Shown here: positions 33,725 through 44,585 of the stretch, one piece after another | Numbering within the stretch: the first letter of the stretch is position 1 | Layout: each line of letters opens with the position of its first letter | Origin: JBKPNJ01 sp963695705 | Lineage (GTDB): Bacteria; Actinomycetota; Actinomycetes; Propionibacteriales; Nocardioidaceae | Assembly: GCA_963695705.1 (NCBI GenBank) | Contig: CAVOHB010000006.1 | Span: 124,001 to 188,000, forward strand | Reading direction: 5' to 3' | Length of the DNA: 64,000 nucleotides | The notes under the pieces: model-generated | Told to the model about the DNA's origin: nothing | The model's database searches: none | The model's input: the letters and a program-made list of their open reading frames with translations, nothing else | Position numbers and translations under genes: made by a program

Positions 33725-35094
33725 CCGTGATCTCTTCTGGCCTGCCTGTCCCGACGACCGCGTTGACCGACGCCGACCTCGCCGCGGTCGACGGACTCCT
33801 CGCCCCGGCCGACGCGGAACGGATCGCGAAATACCCCGGCGACCTGGTGACCCGGCAGCCGGTCCACACCGTCTACGTGCCGGCCGACCGGATGCATCCG
33901 GGGCTGGCCCCGGAGTGGGGCCGGGCAGCCTCCGCCGCACTGGCGGCTGACGCCCCGACGGCAGCGGCGCTCGCCGCCGCGACGGGGCTGGACCCAGACG
34001 ACGTGGCGGGCGTGTGGCCGGCCCTGACCCGCAAGCTCGAGACGGAGCCGATCGAGGATCTGCGGGTCGACCTCGAGGACGGGTACGGCGACCGTCCCGA
34101 CGACGAGGAGGACGCCCACGCCCTCGCCGCCGGGGCCGCGATCGCGGCAGCGGCGACAGGGGGCGGCCTGCCGCCGTACGTCGGGGTCCGGTTCAAGTCG
34201 CTGGAGGGCGGCACCCGCCGGCGTGGCCTCCGTTCCCTCGACCTCGTACTCGGGGCCGTTCTCGCAACGGCCGAGCTGCCCGACGGCTGGTTGCTCACGC
34301 TGCCCAAGGTCACGTCGCCGGCACAGGTGGTCGCGATGGCCGACATCTGCGGACGGCTCGAACGCGGCCACGGCCTGCCGGACCACCGCCTCAGGTTCGA
34401 GATACAGGTCGAGACGCCACAGGCCATCCTCGGCCCCGACGGCGCCGCCAGCATCGCGCCGATGGTGCACGCGGCCGACGGTCGGTGCGCCGGACTCCAC
34501 TTCGGCACCTACGACTACACCGCGGCGCTCGGCATCGCCGGCGGCTTCCAGTCGATGGACCACCCGGCCTCCGACCACGCCAAGACCACGATGCAGCTGG
34601 CCGCCGCCGGCACGGGCGTGAGGGTCTGCGACGGATCCACGAACGTGTTGCCGGTCGGTACCACCGCAAACGTGCACGCCGGCTGGGCGCTGCACGCCCG
34701 ACTGGTCCGCCGATCGCTCGAGCGCGGGTACTACCAGGGCTGGGATCTGCATCCCGCACAGCTGCCGACCCGGTACCTGAGCACGTACCTGTTCTTCCGC
34801 GACGACCTGGAGACGCTCGGCGGACGCCTGCACACGTACCTGCATGGGGGCGACGACGTCGGTGTGCTCGACGAGCCGGCGACCGCGCAGGCCCTCGCCG
34901 GGTTCATCCTGCGCGGGGTGCACTGCGGGGCGGTCGACGACGACGAGCTCAAGGGCCTGGTCGGAACAGACCTGGCGACACTGGTCGCGCTCGCGGATCG
35001 ACGGGTGGGTTGGACGGTGTCCATGACAGGAACGATGACCAGAACCAGGCGTGTTCCACCTCGCACGGTACGAGACCCGGCGAAGGAGTGGTGA
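33721..35094 (+). CDS. DUF6986 protein, HpcH/HpaI-CitE aldolase-like
   Basis: 457 residues, intact. RVDLEDGYGDRPDDEEDAHA, VRFKSLEGGTRRRGLRSLDLV, TLPKVTSPAQVVAMADI, RFEIQVETPQAILGPDG (metal-ligand Glu as in CitE/HpcH) and GLHFGTYDYTAALGI outline a TIM barrel of the HpcH/HpaI/citrate-lyase-beta/malate-synthase group. VCDGSTNVLPVG, YYQGWDLHPAQLPTRY and FFRDDLETLGGRL are specific to this uncharacterised family. No biochemical function is known to me. It sits inside the purine operon between xanthine dehydrogenase and hydroxypyruvate isomerase, overlapping the former, which implies a carbon-carbon or C-N lyase step on a glyoxylate-related compound. Confidence 0.8.
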   Translation: MTVISSGLPVPTTALTDADLAAVDGLLAPADAERIAKYPGDLVTRQPVHTVYVPADRMHPGLAPEWGRAASAALAADAPTAAALAAATGLDPDDVAGVWPALTRKLETEPIEDLRVDLEDGYGDRPDDEEDAHALAAGAAIAAAATGGGLPPYVGVRFKSLEGGTRRRGLRSLDLVLGAVLATAELPDGWLLTLPKVTSPAQVVAMADICGRLERGHGLPDHRLRFEIQVETPQAILGPDGAASIAPMVHAADGRCAGLHFGTYDYTAALGIAGGFQSMDHPASDHAKTTMQLAAAGTGVRVCDGSTNVLPVGTTANVHAGWALHARLVRRSLERGYYQGWDLHPAQLPTRYLSTYLFFRDDLETLGGRLHTYLHGGDDVGVLDEPATAQALAGFILRGVHCGAVDDDELKGLVGTDLATLVALADRRVGWTVSMTGTMTRTRRVPPRTVRDPAKEW

Positions 35095-35096
35095 TC

Positions 35097-35915
35097 GTGA
35101 CCCACGGTCTCCGCTATGCCGTGAACTGCTCGCTGCTGTTCACCGAGGTCCCGCTGCTGGAGCGCCCGTCGGCCGCACGGGAGGCCGGTTTCACGGCTGT
35201 GGAGTTCTGGTGGCCGTGGCCGGACGCGCCGGTGCCGGAGGACTCCGCCGTCGACTCGTTCGTCACGGCCGTCCGGGACGCCGGTGTCCAGCTGATCGGG
35301 CTCAACTTCTTCGCCGGCGACCTCGCCGGGCCGGACTGCGGCGTACTCTCCATCCCGGATCGGTCCTCGCAGTTCCGGGACAACATCGACGTGACCGTCG
35401 GCATCGGCCGTGAGCTCGGGGTCGGCGCGTTCAACGCACTGTTCGGGAACCGTGTCGACGGAATCGATCCGGCCGAGCAGGACGAGCGAGGTGTCGGCAA
35501 CCTAGTCGCCGCGGCAGCAGCCGCCGATGCGATCGGCGGGGTCGTACTGGTCGAGCCGGTCAGCGGACCGAAGCCGTACCCACTGCGCACGGCCGCCGAC
35601 GTGATCGCGATCCTGGACCGGGTGGAGGCAGTGGGTGGCCGCAACGTCGGGATGCTGTGCGACATGTTCCACCTGGCCAACAACGGCGATGACGTAGCGG
35701 CCGTGGTGGACGCGCACGCCGACCGGATCTCGCACGTCCAGATCGCCGACTGGCCGGGCCGGGGAGAGCCGGGAACGGGTGAGCTCGATCTCGACGGCAA
35801 CCTCGGCAGGCTCGAGTCGGCCGGGTACACCGGGTACGTCGCTCTCGAGTACAACCCCACGACAACGACGGCGGAGAGCCTGCGGTGGCTGCCCTTCGAG
35901 CGCCGCTCCAGCTAG
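35097..35915 (+). CDS. hyi: Hydroxypyruvate isomerase
   Basis: 272 residues of the xylose-isomerase-like TIM barrel family. LRYAVNCSLLFTEVPLLERP opens it, and EFWWPWPD is typical of Hyi (usually EFWFP). VVLVEPVSGPKPYPLRT carries the first metal-binding Glu, MLCDMFHLANNGDD follows, HVQIADWPGRGEPGTGELD gives the His/Asp site, and YVALEYNPTTTT the last Glu. Interconverts hydroxypyruvate and tartronate semialdehyde. The start chosen is the GTG at 35097, eight bases after AAGGAG; the GTG at 35091 is too close. Works with Gcl and GlxR downstream in glyoxylate assimilation. Confidence 0.93.
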   Translation: MTHGLRYAVNCSLLFTEVPLLERPSAAREAGFTAVEFWWPWPDAPVPEDSAVDSFVTAVRDAGVQLIGLNFFAGDLAGPDCGVLSIPDRSSQFRDNIDVTVGIGRELGVGAFNALFGNRVDGIDPAEQDERGVGNLVAAAAAADAIGGVVLVEPVSGPKPYPLRTAADVIAILDRVEAVGGRNVGMLCDMFHLANNGDDVAAVVDAHADRISHVQIADWPGRGEPGTGELDLDGNLGRLESAGYTGYVALEYNPTTTTAESLRWLPFERRSS

Positions 35916-35945
35916 ACCAGCACCGCTCGACCCTAGGAGAACCGC

Positions 35946-36830
35946 ATGACCAACATCTCTTTCATCGGACTCGGGATCATGGGCGGCCCGATGGCCGCGA
36001 ACCTGGTGGCCGCCGGGCACACCGTGACCGGCTACAACCTCCACCCAGAGCCGGTCGAGCGTCTGGTGGCGGCCGGCGGAAAGGGCGCCGGGAGCGTGGC
36101 CGAGGCCGTGTCCGGGGCCGAGGTCGTCATCACGATGGTGCCCGACTCTCCCGACGTCGAGGACGTCGCGCTGGGGGAGTCCGGCATCTATGCGAACGCG
36201 GCCGCGGGCGTGATCCACATCGACATGAGCTCGATCCGGCCCGACGTGTCCGCGGCCATCGCCGCTGCGGGTGCCGAGCGCGGCATCCGTGTCTTGGACG
36301 CCCCCGTGAGCGGCGGGGAGGCGGGCGCGATCGAGGCGAACCTCTCGATCATGGTGGGCGGGGACGAGGCCGACTTCGACGAGGTCAGGCCGATCCTCGA
36401 TGCGGTCGGCGAGACCATCGTCTACTGCGGGCCGGCCGGGTCGGGCCAGACCGTCAAGGCCGCCAACCAGCTCATCGTGGCCGGCACGATCGAGCTCGTG
36501 GCCGAGGCCATCGTCTTCCTCGAGGCGTACGGCGTCGACACCGAGGCCGCCATCGCTGTGCTCGCCGGTGGCCTGGCCGGCAACCGGATCCTGGACCGCA
36601 AGGGGGCGAGCATGCTGAAGCGCGAGTTCAAGCCGGGATTCCGGATCGATCTGCACCACAAGGACATGGGGATCGTGACGGCGGCGGCGCGTGAGAAGGG
36701 CGTCGTGATCCCCCTCGGAGCCTTCGTCGCCCAGCTCGTCGCGTCGGCGCGCTCGCAGGGACACGGCGGCCTCGACCATTCGGCGCTGCTGAAGGTCGTC
36801 GAACAGCTGTCGGGTCGCGCCGGCGCCTGA
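35946..36830 (+). CDS. glxR: 2-hydroxy-3-oxopropionate (tartronate semialdehyde) reductase
   Basis: 294 residues, beta-hydroxyacid dehydrogenase family. ISFIGLGIMGGPMAANLVAAGH is the NAD(P)-binding Rossmann motif at the N-terminus, DAPVSGGEAGAIEANLSIMVGG the substrate-binding loop, and Lys171 in GQTVKAANQLIV the catalytic lysine. Reduces tartronate semialdehyde to D-glycerate. AGGAG ribosome site ten bases before the ATG. Intact frame, standard length. Confidence 0.94.
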   Translation: MTNISFIGLGIMGGPMAANLVAAGHTVTGYNLHPEPVERLVAAGGKGAGSVAEAVSGAEVVITMVPDSPDVEDVALGESGIYANAAAGVIHIDMSSIRPDVSAAIAAAGAERGIRVLDAPVSGGEAGAIEANLSIMVGGDEADFDEVRPILDAVGETIVYCGPAGSGQTVKAANQLIVAGTIELVAEAIVFLEAYGVDTEAAIAVLAGGLAGNRILDRKGASMLKREFKPGFRIDLHHKDMGIVTAAAREKGVVIPLGAFVAQLVASARSQGHGGLDHSALLKVVEQLSGRAGA

Positions 36831-36896
36831 CGAGCGTTCACCCCGACATTTCAGCGACGGCGGCGGAGACACGCCCAGAGACAGGAGAGACCAGCC

Positions 36897-38673
<1,777 letters not shown>

Positions 38674-38679
38674 GAGCCG

Positions 38680-39798
38680 ATGCGTGTGGTCATCGCCCCG
38701 GACAAGTTCAAGGGCTGCCTGACCGCGGCCGAGGTCGCCCGGGCCGTCGCCGCGGGGATCGGCGAGGTGCGACCCGGTGTCGACACGGTGCTGATGCCGG
38801 TGGCGGACGGGGGTGACGGCACCGTCGAGGCGGCCCTGACGGTGGGCTTCACACCGGTCACGATCTCCACCGTCGGTCCGACCGGCCAGCCGGTCGAGGC
38901 GACCTACGCGGTTGACGGGGATCGTGCCGTCGTCGAGCTGGCCGGGGTCGTCGGGCTCGATCTCCTTCCGGGGGGCCGATCCGACCCGTTGGGCGCGTCG
39001 ACGTACGGCCTCGGTGTCGTGCTGCGCGAGGCCATCGACCGTGGTGCGAAGCAGATCGTGCTCGGAGTGGGAGGCAGCGCGTCGACCGACGGCGGCGCCG
39101 GCATGCTGCAGGCGATGGGCGCCAGGCTGCTCGACGCCGCAGGCGACGACCTGGCGCGCGGCGGTGGCGCGCTCCGGCGGCTCGAGTCCGTCGACCTGTC
39201 GGCGGTGGCCGCGCTGGTCGGGTCGACGCGGATCGTGGTCGCGAGCGATGTCGACAACGCCCTGCTGGGACCGAACGGGGCAGCCGCCGTGTTCGGTCCG
39301 CAGAAGGGTGCCTCGACTGACGACATCGAGGCTCTGGAGGGCGGGCTCGCCAGGCTGGCGCGCGTCGTGGCCGCCGCGACCGGACGGGACGACTCCCGGA
39401 GGGCCGGCGCCGGGGCGGCCGGAGGCACCGGGTTCGCGGCGGTCGCCGTTCTCGGTGCCGAGGTCCGGCCCGGGATCGAGCTGCTGCTCGAGCTGCTCGA
39501 CTTCGCCTCGGTGATCGACGGGTCGGACCTGGTCGTCACCGGTGAGGGGTCGCTCGACGAGCAGTCGCTGTCGGGCAAGGCCCCGGTGGGGGTCGCCAAC
39601 GCCGCAGCCGCCCTGGCCATCCCGGTCGTTGCGGTGGCGGGCCGGTCTCTGCTGCCGGCGGAACGGGCCGCTGCGGCCGGGATCAGCGCCGTGTATCCGC
39701 TCTCGGACCTCGAGCCCGACGTTGCGCGGAGCATCGCGAACGCCGCCGCGCTCCTCACCCGGACGGGCCGCAGAATCGCCGCCGAGTGGCTCACGTGA
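38680..39798 (+). CDS. glxK: Glycerate 2-kinase
   Basis: 372 residues of the GarK/GlxK family. MRVVIAPDKFKGCLTAAEVARA is the conserved N-terminus. PVADGGDGTVEAAL, GVGGSASTDGGAGMLQAMGA (glycine-rich nucleotide loop), GPQKGAS and VVTGEGSLDEQSLSGKAPVGVA are all family blocks in order. Phosphorylates D-glycerate, made by GlxR, to 2-phosphoglycerate, feeding glycolysis. It starts seven bases after gcl, and its stop overlaps the allantoinase start in GTGA. Intact. Confidence 0.94.
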   Translation: MRVVIAPDKFKGCLTAAEVARAVAAGIGEVRPGVDTVLMPVADGGDGTVEAALTVGFTPVTISTVGPTGQPVEATYAVDGDRAVVELAGVVGLDLLPGGRSDPLGASTYGLGVVLREAIDRGAKQIVLGVGGSASTDGGAGMLQAMGARLLDAAGDDLARGGGALRRLESVDLSAVAALVGSTRIVVASDVDNALLGPNGAAAVFGPQKGASTDDIEALEGGLARLARVVAAATGRDDSRRAGAGAAGGTGFAAVAVLGAEVRPGIELLLELLDFASVIDGSDLVVTGEGSLDEQSLSGKAPVGVANAAAALAIPVVAVAGRSLLPAERAAAAGISAVYPLSDLEPDVARSIANAAALLTRTGRRIAAEWLT

Positions 39799-41153
39799 GC
39801 ACCGCCGATCTGGTGATCAAGGCGCAACGGGTCCTGACGGGGACGACCTTCTCGCCGGCGACTGTCCTTGTCTCGGATGGGCGGATCAGCGCGATCGAGT
39901 CCGTCGAGTCGGCGCATCCCGCGGGAGGCGTGGTCGAGCTCGCCGGCGACGAGGTCCTCATCCCGGGACTCGTGGACACGCACGTACACGTCAACGAGCC
40001 CGGCCGAACCGAGTGGGAGGGTTTCGCGACGGCGACCCGCGCCGCGGCCGCCGGCGGCATCACCACGATCGTCGACATGCCGCTCAACTCCGTCCCACCG
40101 ACGATCGACCCCGCGGCGCTGGGCGGCAAGCGTCGCGCGGCCGGAGGGCAGGCACACGTCGACGTGGGCTTCTGGGGCGGTGCCGTGCCCGCCAGCCTGG
40201 GCGGCCTGCGCGCCCTGCACGATGTCGGGGTGTGTGGTTTCAAGTGCTTCCTGCTCGACTCCGGCGTGGCGGAGTTCCCGCCACTCGATGCCGACCAGCT
40301 GGTGGCCGCGATGCGGGAGATCGCGGCCTTCGACGGGCTGCTCATCGTTCATGCCGAGGACGGGCCCACGATCTCGGCTGCTGCTGGGGTGGCCCCGGCA
40401 CGGCAGAGCCGGAAGTACCACGACTTCCTCCGCAGCCGGCCGCCGGAATCCGAGGACGTAGCGATCGGCCATGTCGTCGACGCCGCACGGCGAACCGGAG
40501 CGCGGGCCCACATCGTCCATCTGTCCAGCGGTGGCGCGGTCGACAGGCTGGTGCGGGCGCGAAACGACGGTGTCCGCGTCTCGGTCGAGACCTGCCCGCA
40601 CTACCTCACGCTGACGGCGGAAGAGGTACCGGACGGCGACACCCGGTTCAAGTGCTGCCCGCCCATCCGCGGGCTGCGCAACCAGGACCTCCTCTGGCAG
40701 GCGCTGGCCGACGGCGTGGTGGACATCATCGTCTCAGATCACTCACCGTCGCCGCCGGCCCTCAAACAGCTCGACACCGGCGACTTCTTCGCGGCCTGGG
40801 GAGGCGTCTCGTCGCTGCAGCTGAGCCTGCCGGCCGTCTGGACGCAGGCAAGGCGGCGAGGACACGACCTCGCCCGGGTGGTCGGATGGATGTCGACCGG
40901 CCCGGCGGAGCTCGCCGGACTGGCGGCCAAGGGTCGGATCCAGCCCGGTTACGACGCGGATCTGGTCGTGTTCGCGCCGGACGAGAGCTTCGTCGTCGAC
41001 CCCGCCACGCTGCAGCACCGTCATCCGCTGACGCCGTACGCGGGCAAGGAGCTGACCGGCGCCGTCCGCAGGACCTACCTGCGCGGTGAACCGGTCACCG
41101 GGTCAGCCCCGCAGGGCAGGCTCATCGAACCCCAAGGAAGCCGACATGACTGA
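39795..41153 (+). CDS. allB: Allantoinase
   Basis: 452 residues, cyclic amidohydrolase family. VDTHVHVNEPGRTEWEGF contains the HxH metal ligands, GFKCFLLDSG the carbamylated Lys, LIVHAEDGP and HIVHLSSGGAV the two further His, and IIVSDHSPSPP the Asp. The VNEPGRTEWEGF wording marks allantoinase rather than hydantoinase or dihydroorotase. Opens allantoin to allantoate. The GTG at 39795 overlaps the glxK stop. The 3' end overlaps the allantoicase ATG by 8 bases. Confidence 0.94.
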   Translation: MSTADLVIKAQRVLTGTTFSPATVLVSDGRISAIESVESAHPAGGVVELAGDEVLIPGLVDTHVHVNEPGRTEWEGFATATRAAAAGGITTIVDMPLNSVPPTIDPAALGGKRRAAGGQAHVDVGFWGGAVPASLGGLRALHDVGVCGFKCFLLDSGVAEFPPLDADQLVAAMREIAAFDGLLIVHAEDGPTISAAAGVAPARQSRKYHDFLRSRPPESEDVAIGHVVDAARRTGARAHIVHLSSGGAVDRLVRARNDGVRVSVETCPHYLTLTAEEVPDGDTRFKCCPPIRGLRNQDLLWQALADGVVDIIVSDHSPSPPALKQLDTGDFFAAWGGVSSLQLSLPAVWTQARRRGHDLARVVGWMSTGPAELAGLAAKGRIQPGYDADLVVFAPDESFVVDPATLQHRHPLTPYAGKELTGAVRRTYLRGEPVTGSAPQGRLIEPQGSRHD

Positions 41154-42192
41154 CTTCACCGCACTGCCCGATCTCGCCTCGCGGTCGCTTGCCGGAAACG
41201 TGGTGAGTGCCAACGATGAGTTGTTCGCCCAGCGGGAGAACCTCATCCAGCCGGGTCCCGCGACCCACTCGGTGGAGGACTTCGGCCATAAGGGCAAGGT
41301 GTACGACGGCTGGGAGACGCGGCGCCGTCGCGAACCCGGCCACGACTGGGCCATCGTCCGGCTCGGGGCCGCCGGGATCGTCCGGGGTGTCGTGGTGGAC
41401 ACGGCGTGGTTCAAGGGCAACTACCCGCCCGAGATCTCGGTCGAGGCCACGTCCCTGGAGGGATACCCGTCGGCCGCGGAACTGCTCGAAGCCGACTGGG
41501 TGACCCTCGTCGAGCGGAGCCCGTGCGAGGGCAACACCGAGAACAAGTACGCCGTCGGCAACGACGGCCGCTGGACCCACGTGCGGCTGTCCATCTACCC
41601 CGACGGGGGTGTCGCCCGCTTCCGGGTGCACGGTGTGGTGGTGCTCGATCCGCGATTCGTCGACGGCACGATCGACCTGCTGGCCGCCGAGAACGGTGGC
41701 CGGCTGCTGGAGACCTCCGACGCCTTCTACTCCTCGCCCGCCAACATCATCCTTCCCGGCCGGGCGCGGATCATGGGCGAGGGCTGGGAGAACGCCCGCC
41801 GTCGGGGTGCCGGCAATGACTTCGCCATCTTCGCGCTGGCGGCCAAAGGTGCGATCCGCGATATCGAGGTCGATACCTCATACTTCGTGGGCAACGCACC
41901 GGGCTGGGTGCGAGTGAGCGCGGCCGACGCCTCTGCGGGGCCGATCGACAGCGACGACGCGTGGTTCGACGTGCTTGGAAGGACGCGGGTCCAGCCCGAC
42001 ACGCGGCACAGGTTCCTCGCCGAGGGCAGGACCCCGGCCACTCACGTCCGGCTCGACGTCTATCCCGACGGCGGCCTCACTCGGCTGCGCTGCAACGGCG
42101 AGATCGATCGAGCCGCCCTCCACGACCTGAAGCAGCGGTTCCTGGAGTCGATTCCGGCAGCACACCGCGCCCTCGTCGGAGAGCTGTCATAG
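41146..42192 (+). CDS. alc: Allantoicase
   Basis: 348 residues built from two related jelly-roll halves. The first has VYDGWETRRRREPGHDWAIV and VVVDTAWFKGNYPPEISVEA; the second has MGEGWENARRRGAGNDFAIF and IEVDTSYFVGNAPGWVRVSA. HVRLSIYPDGGVARFRVHG and HVRLDVYPDGGLTRLRCNG are the repeated C-terminal strands. Splits allantoate to ureidoglycolate and urea. The start is ATG 41146 after AAGG; an in-frame ATG 20 codons earlier lies in allB. Last gene of the operon, facing the IclR-type regulator. Confidence 0.95.
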   Translation: MTDFTALPDLASRSLAGNVVSANDELFAQRENLIQPGPATHSVEDFGHKGKVYDGWETRRRREPGHDWAIVRLGAAGIVRGVVVDTAWFKGNYPPEISVEATSLEGYPSAAELLEADWVTLVERSPCEGNTENKYAVGNDGRWTHVRLSIYPDGGVARFRVHGVVVLDPRFVDGTIDLLAAENGGRLLETSDAFYSSPANIILPGRARIMGEGWENARRRGAGNDFAIFALAAKGAIRDIEVDTSYFVGNAPGWVRVSAADASAGPIDSDDAWFDVLGRTRVQPDTRHRFLAEGRTPATHVRLDVYPDGGLTRLRCNGEIDRAALHDLKQRFLESIPAAHRALVGELS

Positions 42193-42226
42193 GCGGGCGA
42201 TCTCGCGTTCCGCCTGCGGGCCTCGT

Positions 42227-42244
42227 CGCCGCGGCACTGCGGCG
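42227..42244. terminator. Short hairpin between allantoicase and the IclR gene
   Basis: CGCCGC, loop GGCACT, GCGGCG in the 65-base convergent gap. Its position fits a bidirectional terminator, but such GC-only stems arise easily by chance here. Confidence 0.35.
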
Positions 42245-42257
42245 GCGTACCACGGAA

Positions 42258-43013
42258 TCAGCCACCGGCGACACGCAGCTCGGCGACCAGCCGCGCCGCG
42301 ACCCCCTGCAGGACCGGCGCGATCGCGGCCACCCGCCCGGCCGACACCCGGCTGCTCGGACCCGACACCGAGATCGCCACCCGGACGGGCGCGTCGCTGA
42401 CGGGCACCGCCACGCAGCGTACGCCGGCCTCCTGCTCCTGATCGTCGACGGCGTAGCCGCGCTCGCGTGACGCCGCCACCTCGGCCACCAGCGCCTCCGG
42501 GTCGGTGACGGTGCGCTCGGTCCGGGCCGGCATGCCGGTGCGGGCCACCAGTGCCCGGACCTCGTCGTCGGGGAGCATCGACAGCAGTGCCTTGCCGACG
42601 CCCGTGCAGTGGGGCATCACGCGCCGCCCGACCTCGGTGAACATGCGCATGGAGTGCAAAGACGGTACCTGGGCGACGTAGACGACGGTGTCGCCTTCGA
42701 GCATGGCCATGTTGGACGTCTCGCCGATCCTGTCGACCAGCTCGGAGAGGTAGGGCACCGCCCAGGACCCGAGCATCCGGTTCGCCGCCTCGCCGAGCCT
42801 GATCAGCCCGGGTCCCAGGGCGTACCGCCGGGACTGCTCCTGGCGCACGTACCCCTGGTTGACCAGCGAGCGGACCAGCCGGTGGATCGTCGGCAGCGGC
42901 AGTCCGGACATCGTCGCAAGCTGTGACAGGGCGACCGATCCGCCCGCGTCAGCCATGTGCTCGAGCAGGCCGAAGGCCCGGTCGACAGACTGGACCCGGT
43001 TGGACATGGCCAT
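42258..43013 (-). CDS. IclR-family regulator, probably AllR-like
   Basis: 251 residues. Winged helix-turn-helix at about 8-65: VQSVDRAFGLLEHMADAGG, SQLATMSGLPLPTIHRLVRSL. The C-terminal GAF-like effector domain (about 80-245) has HSMRMFTEVGRRVMPHCTGVGKALLSML and YAVDDQEQEAGVRCVAVPV, very similar to the glyoxylate/allantoin-sensing AllR subgroup. Being convergent with the 18-kb purine operon, it is the obvious candidate regulator. Binding sites may be the imperfect palindrome near 43023 and the AT-rich palindrome at 24724 (inference). The divergent hydrolase may also be controlled. Confidence 0.88.
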   Translation of the reverse strand: MAMSNRVQSVDRAFGLLEHMADAGGSVALSQLATMSGLPLPTIHRLVRSLVNQGYVRQEQSRRYALGPGLIRLGEAANRMLGSWAVPYLSELVDRIGETSNMAMLEGDTVVYVAQVPSLHSMRMFTEVGRRVMPHCTGVGKALLSMLPDDEVRALVARTGMPARTERTVTDPEALVAEVAASRERGYAVDDQEQEAGVRCVAVPVSDAPVRVAISVSGPSSRVSAGRVAAIAPVLQGVAARLVAELRVAGG

Positions 43014-43147
43014 ACCGGCGTACCTCCACTTGGCGGACTAATGCCTCCGGCTGGTGGAACAAATGGATTTTAGCCGACGACGGCGCAGGGCCCGGTACGA
43101 ACCGGCGGATCTGCGGAGCGGCCGGGCCGGTCGTACGCTCTGGACCC

Positions 43148-44044
43148 ATGACTGGCCCGCCGGTTGCTGAAGCACGGGAGTTCGATGTCACGGCACCGGA
43201 CGGGCGTGTGATCCATGTCTATGAGGCCGGCGACCCCGCCGGGGAGCTCGTCGTGGTGCATCACGGCACACCAGGGTCCGGGTTGCTGGCCCGGTCCTGG
43301 GCCGATGACGCCGAGGGCCGAGGCATCCGCCTGGTCGGTTTCGACCGGGCGGGGTATGCCGGCTCTGACCGGCGGGCCGACCGCAGGGTGGCCGACGTGG
43401 CGGCGGACACCGCAGCCATCGCCGACGCGCTCGGGGCCGGCAAGTTCCGCACCTGGGGAACATCTGGCGGCGGCCCGCACGTGCTGGCGTGTGCGGCGCT
43501 GTTGGGGGACCGGGTGCTGGCCGCCGCCTCGCTGGCCGGCGTGGCACCGTACGACGCCGACGGGCTGGAGTGGCAGAGCGGGATGGGGAAGGCCAACGTC
43601 GAGGAGTTCGCGGCCGCGGTCGACGGTGAGCCAGCGCTGCGCGGCTACCTGGCTGCGGAGCGGGAGGGCATCCTCGTCTCGACGCCGGAGACGATCGCCG
43701 CTGCGCTGGAGAGCCTGCTCCCGCCGGTCGACGCCGAGCTGCTCACCGGGGACTGGGCCGGGTACCTGCACGCGGTGACCGGCCACGGCTTGCGGGACGA
43801 CTTCAGCGGATGGTTGGACGACGACCTGGCTTTCGTGCGGGAGTGGGGATTCGACATCGCCGCGATCAGCGTTCCCGTACTGGTGATGCAGGGCGCGCTC
43901 GACCTCATGGTCCCGATGGCGCACGGCCGGTGGCTCGCCGATCGCGTCCCCGCCGCCGAAGTCGTCCTCTCGTCCGACGACGGCCATCTCACTCTGCTGG
44001 AGCACATCGACCGCACGCACGCCTGGCTGATGAAGCATCGTTGA
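43148..44044 (+). CDS. Alpha/beta hydrolase
   Basis: 298 residues. VVHHGTPGSGLLARSW is the oxyanion region (HGTP), FRTWGTSGGGPHVLACAAL the nucleophile elbow with Ser in GTSGGG, and VLVMQGALDLMVPMAHGRWLADR the acid-bearing loop. The catalytic His lies in SSDDGHLTLLEH. A -10-like TACGCT ends eight bases before the ATG and there is no Shine-Dalgarno sequence, so the mRNA may be leaderless. The GGGPH context occurs in hydrolases often annotated as epoxide hydrolase or proline iminopeptidase-like; the substrate is unknown. It diverges from the IclR gene. Confidence 0.85.
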   Translation: MTGPPVAEAREFDVTAPDGRVIHVYEAGDPAGELVVVHHGTPGSGLLARSWADDAEGRGIRLVGFDRAGYAGSDRRADRRVADVAADTAAIADALGAGKFRTWGTSGGGPHVLACAALLGDRVLAAASLAGVAPYDADGLEWQSGMGKANVEEFAAAVDGEPALRGYLAAEREGILVSTPETIAAALESLLPPVDAELLTGDWAGYLHAVTGHGLRDDFSGWLDDDLAFVREWGFDIAAISVPVLVMQGALDLMVPMAHGRWLADRVPAAEVVLSSDDGHLTLLEHIDRTHAWLMKHR

Positions 44045-44116
44045 GCGACTCGTCGGGCGACCGGTTGTCTCACCCGGCCGCCGCGTAGGCTGCACCCGCG
44101 CGATCGGAGGACCGGC

Positions 44117-44515
44117 ATGGATCTCGCCCTCGACACCGGGCTGCTCAAGACACTGGGGTTCCGGTTCGACGAGGCCGGACCCGACCGGGTCCGCATCGCC
44201 TGGACGGCCGACGACCGCCAGCTGCAGCCCGCAGGCGTCGTCCACGGCGGGGTCTACAGCGCGGTCGTCGAGACCGCGGCGAGCGTCGGCGCGCAGCTCT
44301 GGCTGGCGGATCGCGGGCGGGTCGTCGGGGTCTCGAACCAGACCGACTTCCTGCGTCAGCAGCATTCCGGAGCGCGCCTGACCGCCGAGGCGGTTCCGAT
44401 CCACCGGGGGCGCAGCCAGCAACTGTGGCTGGTCGAGGTCCGGGACGAGGACGGCCGGCTCGTCGCCCGCGGCCAGGTGCGACTGCAGAACCTCACCGAG
44501 CCGGCACCCGGTTGA
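44117..44515 (+). CDS. PaaI-type hotdog thioesterase
   Basis: 132 residues, a single hotdog domain. LQPAGVVHGGVYSAVVETAAS is the signature helix with the HGG motif, and VVGVSNQTDFLRQQHSGARLTAEAVPIHRG gives the central strands. Hydrolyses acyl-CoA, often hydroxyphenylacetyl- or benzoyl-type CoA, hence a possible link to aromatic breakdown elsewhere. GGAGG ribosome site. It stands alone between the hydrolase and the VOC gene, all on the plus strand. Confidence 0.87.
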   Translation: MDLALDTGLLKTLGFRFDEAGPDRVRIAWTADDRQLQPAGVVHGGVYSAVVETAASVGAQLWLADRGRVVGVSNQTDFLRQQHSGARLTAEAVPIHRGRSQQLWLVEVRDEDGRLVARGQVRLQNLTEPAPG

Positions 44516-44585
44516 CCCGCCAGGGGCCAAAACACCACGGCGGTTCGGGCGCCTCGGGCGACGAACTCAGGATAAGGAGCTTGTC

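Noticed and set aside
38904..40601. 565-codon minus-strand open frame over glxK and allB
   Set aside because: Composition dominated by Ser/Ala/Pro/Arg with no recognisable motif; both plus-strand genes are certain.
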